DNA of 64,000 nucleotides, from the NCBI GenBank assembly GCA_046520405.1, contig JBKGHI010000002.1, positions 62,001 to 126,000 on the forward strand. Reading direction: 5' to 3'. Shown piece after piece: positions 62,521-64,000 of the stretch. Every line of letters begins with the position of its first letter. Within the stretch, counting starts at the first letter, position 1. This DNA is from Myxococcus sp046520405 (GTDB lineage Bacteria; Myxococcota; Myxococcia; Myxococcales; Myxococcaceae). Position numbers and translations under genes: made by a program. The notes beneath the pieces were generated by a model. That model did no database searches and was not told the origin of the DNA. It saw only the letters and a program-made list of their open reading frames with translations.

Positions 62521-64000
62521 GCTTGATGACGTGCAGGGCGAGGACTCCAGCAGCGACATCGCGGTCATCGGCATGGCGGGGCGCTTCCCGGGGGCCCGCA
62601 ACCTGGCTGACTTCTGGAACAACGTCCGAGGGGGCGTGGAGTCCATCTCGTTCTTCTCCGAGGACGAGCTGGAGCGCTCGCTGCTCATCCCGGAAGACCT
62701 GTGGCGGCACCCGCGCTTCATCCGCGCGGGCGGCATCCTCGAAGGGGCGGATGACTTCGACCACGGCTTCTTCGACATCCCCCTGCGCGAGGCGCAGTGG
62801 ATGGACCCGCAGCAGCGTGTGTTCCTCCAGTGTGCCTGGGCGGCGCTGGAGGACGCGGCGTATGACCCCGCGCGCTACAAGGGGCGCATCTCGCTCTACG
62901 CGGGCGCCGGCGCGTCGGGCCACCTGCTGAACCTGCTGAACGAGGCGCGGAAGGACGTGGGCGCGGGGCTGGAGCTGGCCACCGCGGGCCCGGAGAGCCT
63001 GGCGATGAAGGCGTCGTTCAAGCTCCAGCTCCGAGGTGAAAGCGTCGCCGTCTACACGGCGTGCTCCACCGGCCTGGTCGCCATCCACATGGCCTGCCAG
63101 AGCCTGCTGACGCGGCAGTCGGACATCGCGCTCGCGGGCGCGGTGCGCATCGCCAGCCCCCAGCGCACGGGCTACCTGCACCAGGACGGGCTCATCTTCT
63201 CGCCGGACGGGCACTGCCGCGCCTTCGACCACCGCGCGGGCGGTACCGTGGCGGGCAATGGCGCGGGCGTGGTGGTGCTCAAGCTGCTGTCGGACGCGCT
63301 GCGGGATGGCGACCACATCCACGCCGTCATCAAGGGCTCCGCCGTCAACAACGACGGCCAGCAGAAGGTGGGCTACACCGCGCCGAGCATCGAAGGCCAG
63401 ACGGAGGTCATCGCGGACGCGCTGGCCTATGCGGGCCTGGGCGCGGACGACATCAGCTACGTGGAGGCCCACGGCACGGGCACGTCCCTGGGCGACCCCA
63501 TTGAAATCTCCGCGCTGACGCGGGCCTTCCGGAAGACGACGGAGCGCACGGGCTTCTGCGCCATCGGCTCGCTGAAGACGAACCTGGGGCACCTGGACGC
63601 GGCGGCGGGCGTGGCGGGCCTCATCAAGGTGGTGCTGTCGCTCCAGAACGGCGAGCTGCCGCCGAGCCTTCACTTCGAGCGACCGAACCCCGAGATCGAC
63701 TTCGAGCGCAGCCCGTTCTTCGTCAACACCGCGCTCACCGCGTGGCCCCGGAGCCATGCGCCGCGCCGGGCCGGCGTGAGCTCCTTCGGTATTGGCGGGA
63801 CCAACGCGCACGTCGTGCTGGAAGAGGCGCCGCTGGAAGAAGCGACGGCGAGAGGCCATCGCCCGCTGCACGTGGTGACGCTGTCCGCCCGGACGCCGTC
63901 CGCCCTGGAGGTGATGGCGCGCGAGCTGGCCACGCATGTGGAATCCACGCCGGGGCTGGCGTTGGAGGATGTGGCCTTCACTCGCAACGTGGGGCGCCGT
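62513..64000 (+). CDS. PKS-F: type I PKS, KS domain, incomplete at window edge
   Basis: First 496 codons of a PKS starting at ATG 62513, overlapping the NRPS2 stop by 8 nt with GAGGAAA about 10 nt upstream. KS about 15-445 has the active Cys in TACSTGLVAI (Gly where the other KSs here have Ser), EAHGTGTSLGDPIE and TNLGHLDAAAG. The frame leaves the window in the KS-AT linker. It should accept the Val-terminated lipopeptide from NRPS2 and add one ketide; AT type and reductive domains are outside the window. Confidence 0.95.
   Translation, partial: MAELDDVQGEDSSSDIAVIGMAGRFPGARNLADFWNNVRGGVESISFFSEDELERSLLIPEDLWRHPRFIRAGGILEGADDFDHGFFDIPLREAQWMDPQQRVFLQCAWAALEDAAYDPARYKGRISLYAGAGASGHLLNLLNEARKDVGAGLELATAGPESLAMKASFKLQLRGESVAVYTACSTGLVAIHMACQSLLTRQSDIALAGAVRIASPQRTGYLHQDGLIFSPDGHCRAFDHRAGGTVAGNGAGVVVLKLLSDALRDGDHIHAVIKGSAVNNDGQQKVGYTAPSIEGQTEVIADALAYAGLGADDISYVEAHGTGTSLGDPIEISALTRAFRKTTERTGFCAIGSLKTNLGHLDAAAGVAGLIKVVLSLQNGELPPSLHFERPNPEIDFERSPFFVNTALTAWPRSHAPRRAGVSSFGIGGTNAHVVLEEAPLEEATARGHRPLHVVTLSARTPSALEVMARELATHVESTPGLALEDVAFTRNVGRR

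Noticed and set aside
1..64000. tRNA, rRNA, CRISPR array, insertion sequence or transposase
   Set aside because: No cloverleaf-like sequence, regular short repeats with spacers, or transposase motifs were seen; the repetition present comes from homologous KS, AT, C and A domains.

Overview
The window is about 70% GC and almost entirely filled by very large modular biosynthetic genes. The gene style (single-module type I PKSs, giant NRPSs, an ELWxSDGT lipoprotein, frequent GTG/TTG starts) points to a myxobacterium of the Myxococcus/Corallococcus kind; that placement is inference. The window is the core of a hybrid NRPS/type I PKS lipopeptide-polyketide locus that continues past both edges.

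Layout. 1-12,442 (minus): NRPS1 (C-A-PCP-C-A-PCP-C..., running off the left edge) preceded by PKS-A (KS-AT-KR-ACP). 12,443-12,877: the only long non-coding stretch, a divergent promoter region. 12,878-20,638 (plus): PKS-B (KS-AT-KR-ACP) and PKS-C (KS-AT-ACP). 20,707-25,843: an island without obvious assembly-line function, holding an ELWxSDGT-repeat lipoprotein, a 77-aa unknown, a GT87-like membrane glycosyltransferase, a FemAB/GNAT-like protein and a glutathione S-transferase. 25,915-29,745 (plus): a stand-alone lantibiotic-dehydratase N-domain protein and a circularly permuted ATP-grasp ligase. 45,243 down to 29,761 (minus): one long likely transcription unit, in order of transcription a cyclic-peptide-type ABC exporter, a second ATP-grasp ligase, a luciferase-like monooxygenase, PKS-E (KS-AT-KR-ACP), PKS-D (KS-AT-ACP), a GT4 glycosyltransferase, a type II thioesterase, a small YciI/muconolactone-isomerase-like protein and a JmjC/cupin_8 oxygenase. 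45,366-64,000 (plus): NRPS2, a giant FAAL-initiated NRPS read in three frames because of two single-base frameshifts, then PKS-F, which runs off the right edge.

How they fit. NRPS2 should activate a fatty acid (FAAL-ACP) and extend it with Gly (A domain with an inserted luciferase-like monooxygenase, so probably alpha-oxidised Gly), D-Ser (code DVWHFSLVD plus an epimerase), an aliphatic residue (DAFFHGVTF) and Val (DAFWLGGTF), then pass the chain to PKS-F. The single-module PKSs add ketide units; two of their three KR domains lack the catalytic Tyr, so unreduced beta-keto groups are expected there. PKS-A hands over to NRPS1, which should add Val-like (DALWLGGTF) and Gln (DAQDLGVVD) residues and at least one more. 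The thioesterase would edit, the ABC exporter would export, and the JmjC protein, free-standing monooxygenase, glycosyltransferases, LanB-like protein and ATP-grasp pair would tailor. The binding-pocket codes were read by eye from motif alignment.

Most notable: an inverted duplication of a [KR-PKS + KR-less PKS] gene pair together with the ATP-grasp gene; a LanB N-domain protein beside ATP-grasp ligases with no visible precursor peptide; a distinct AT type (FPGGG/VAAHS) in three modules; and three single-base frameshifts in otherwise intact megasynthase genes.
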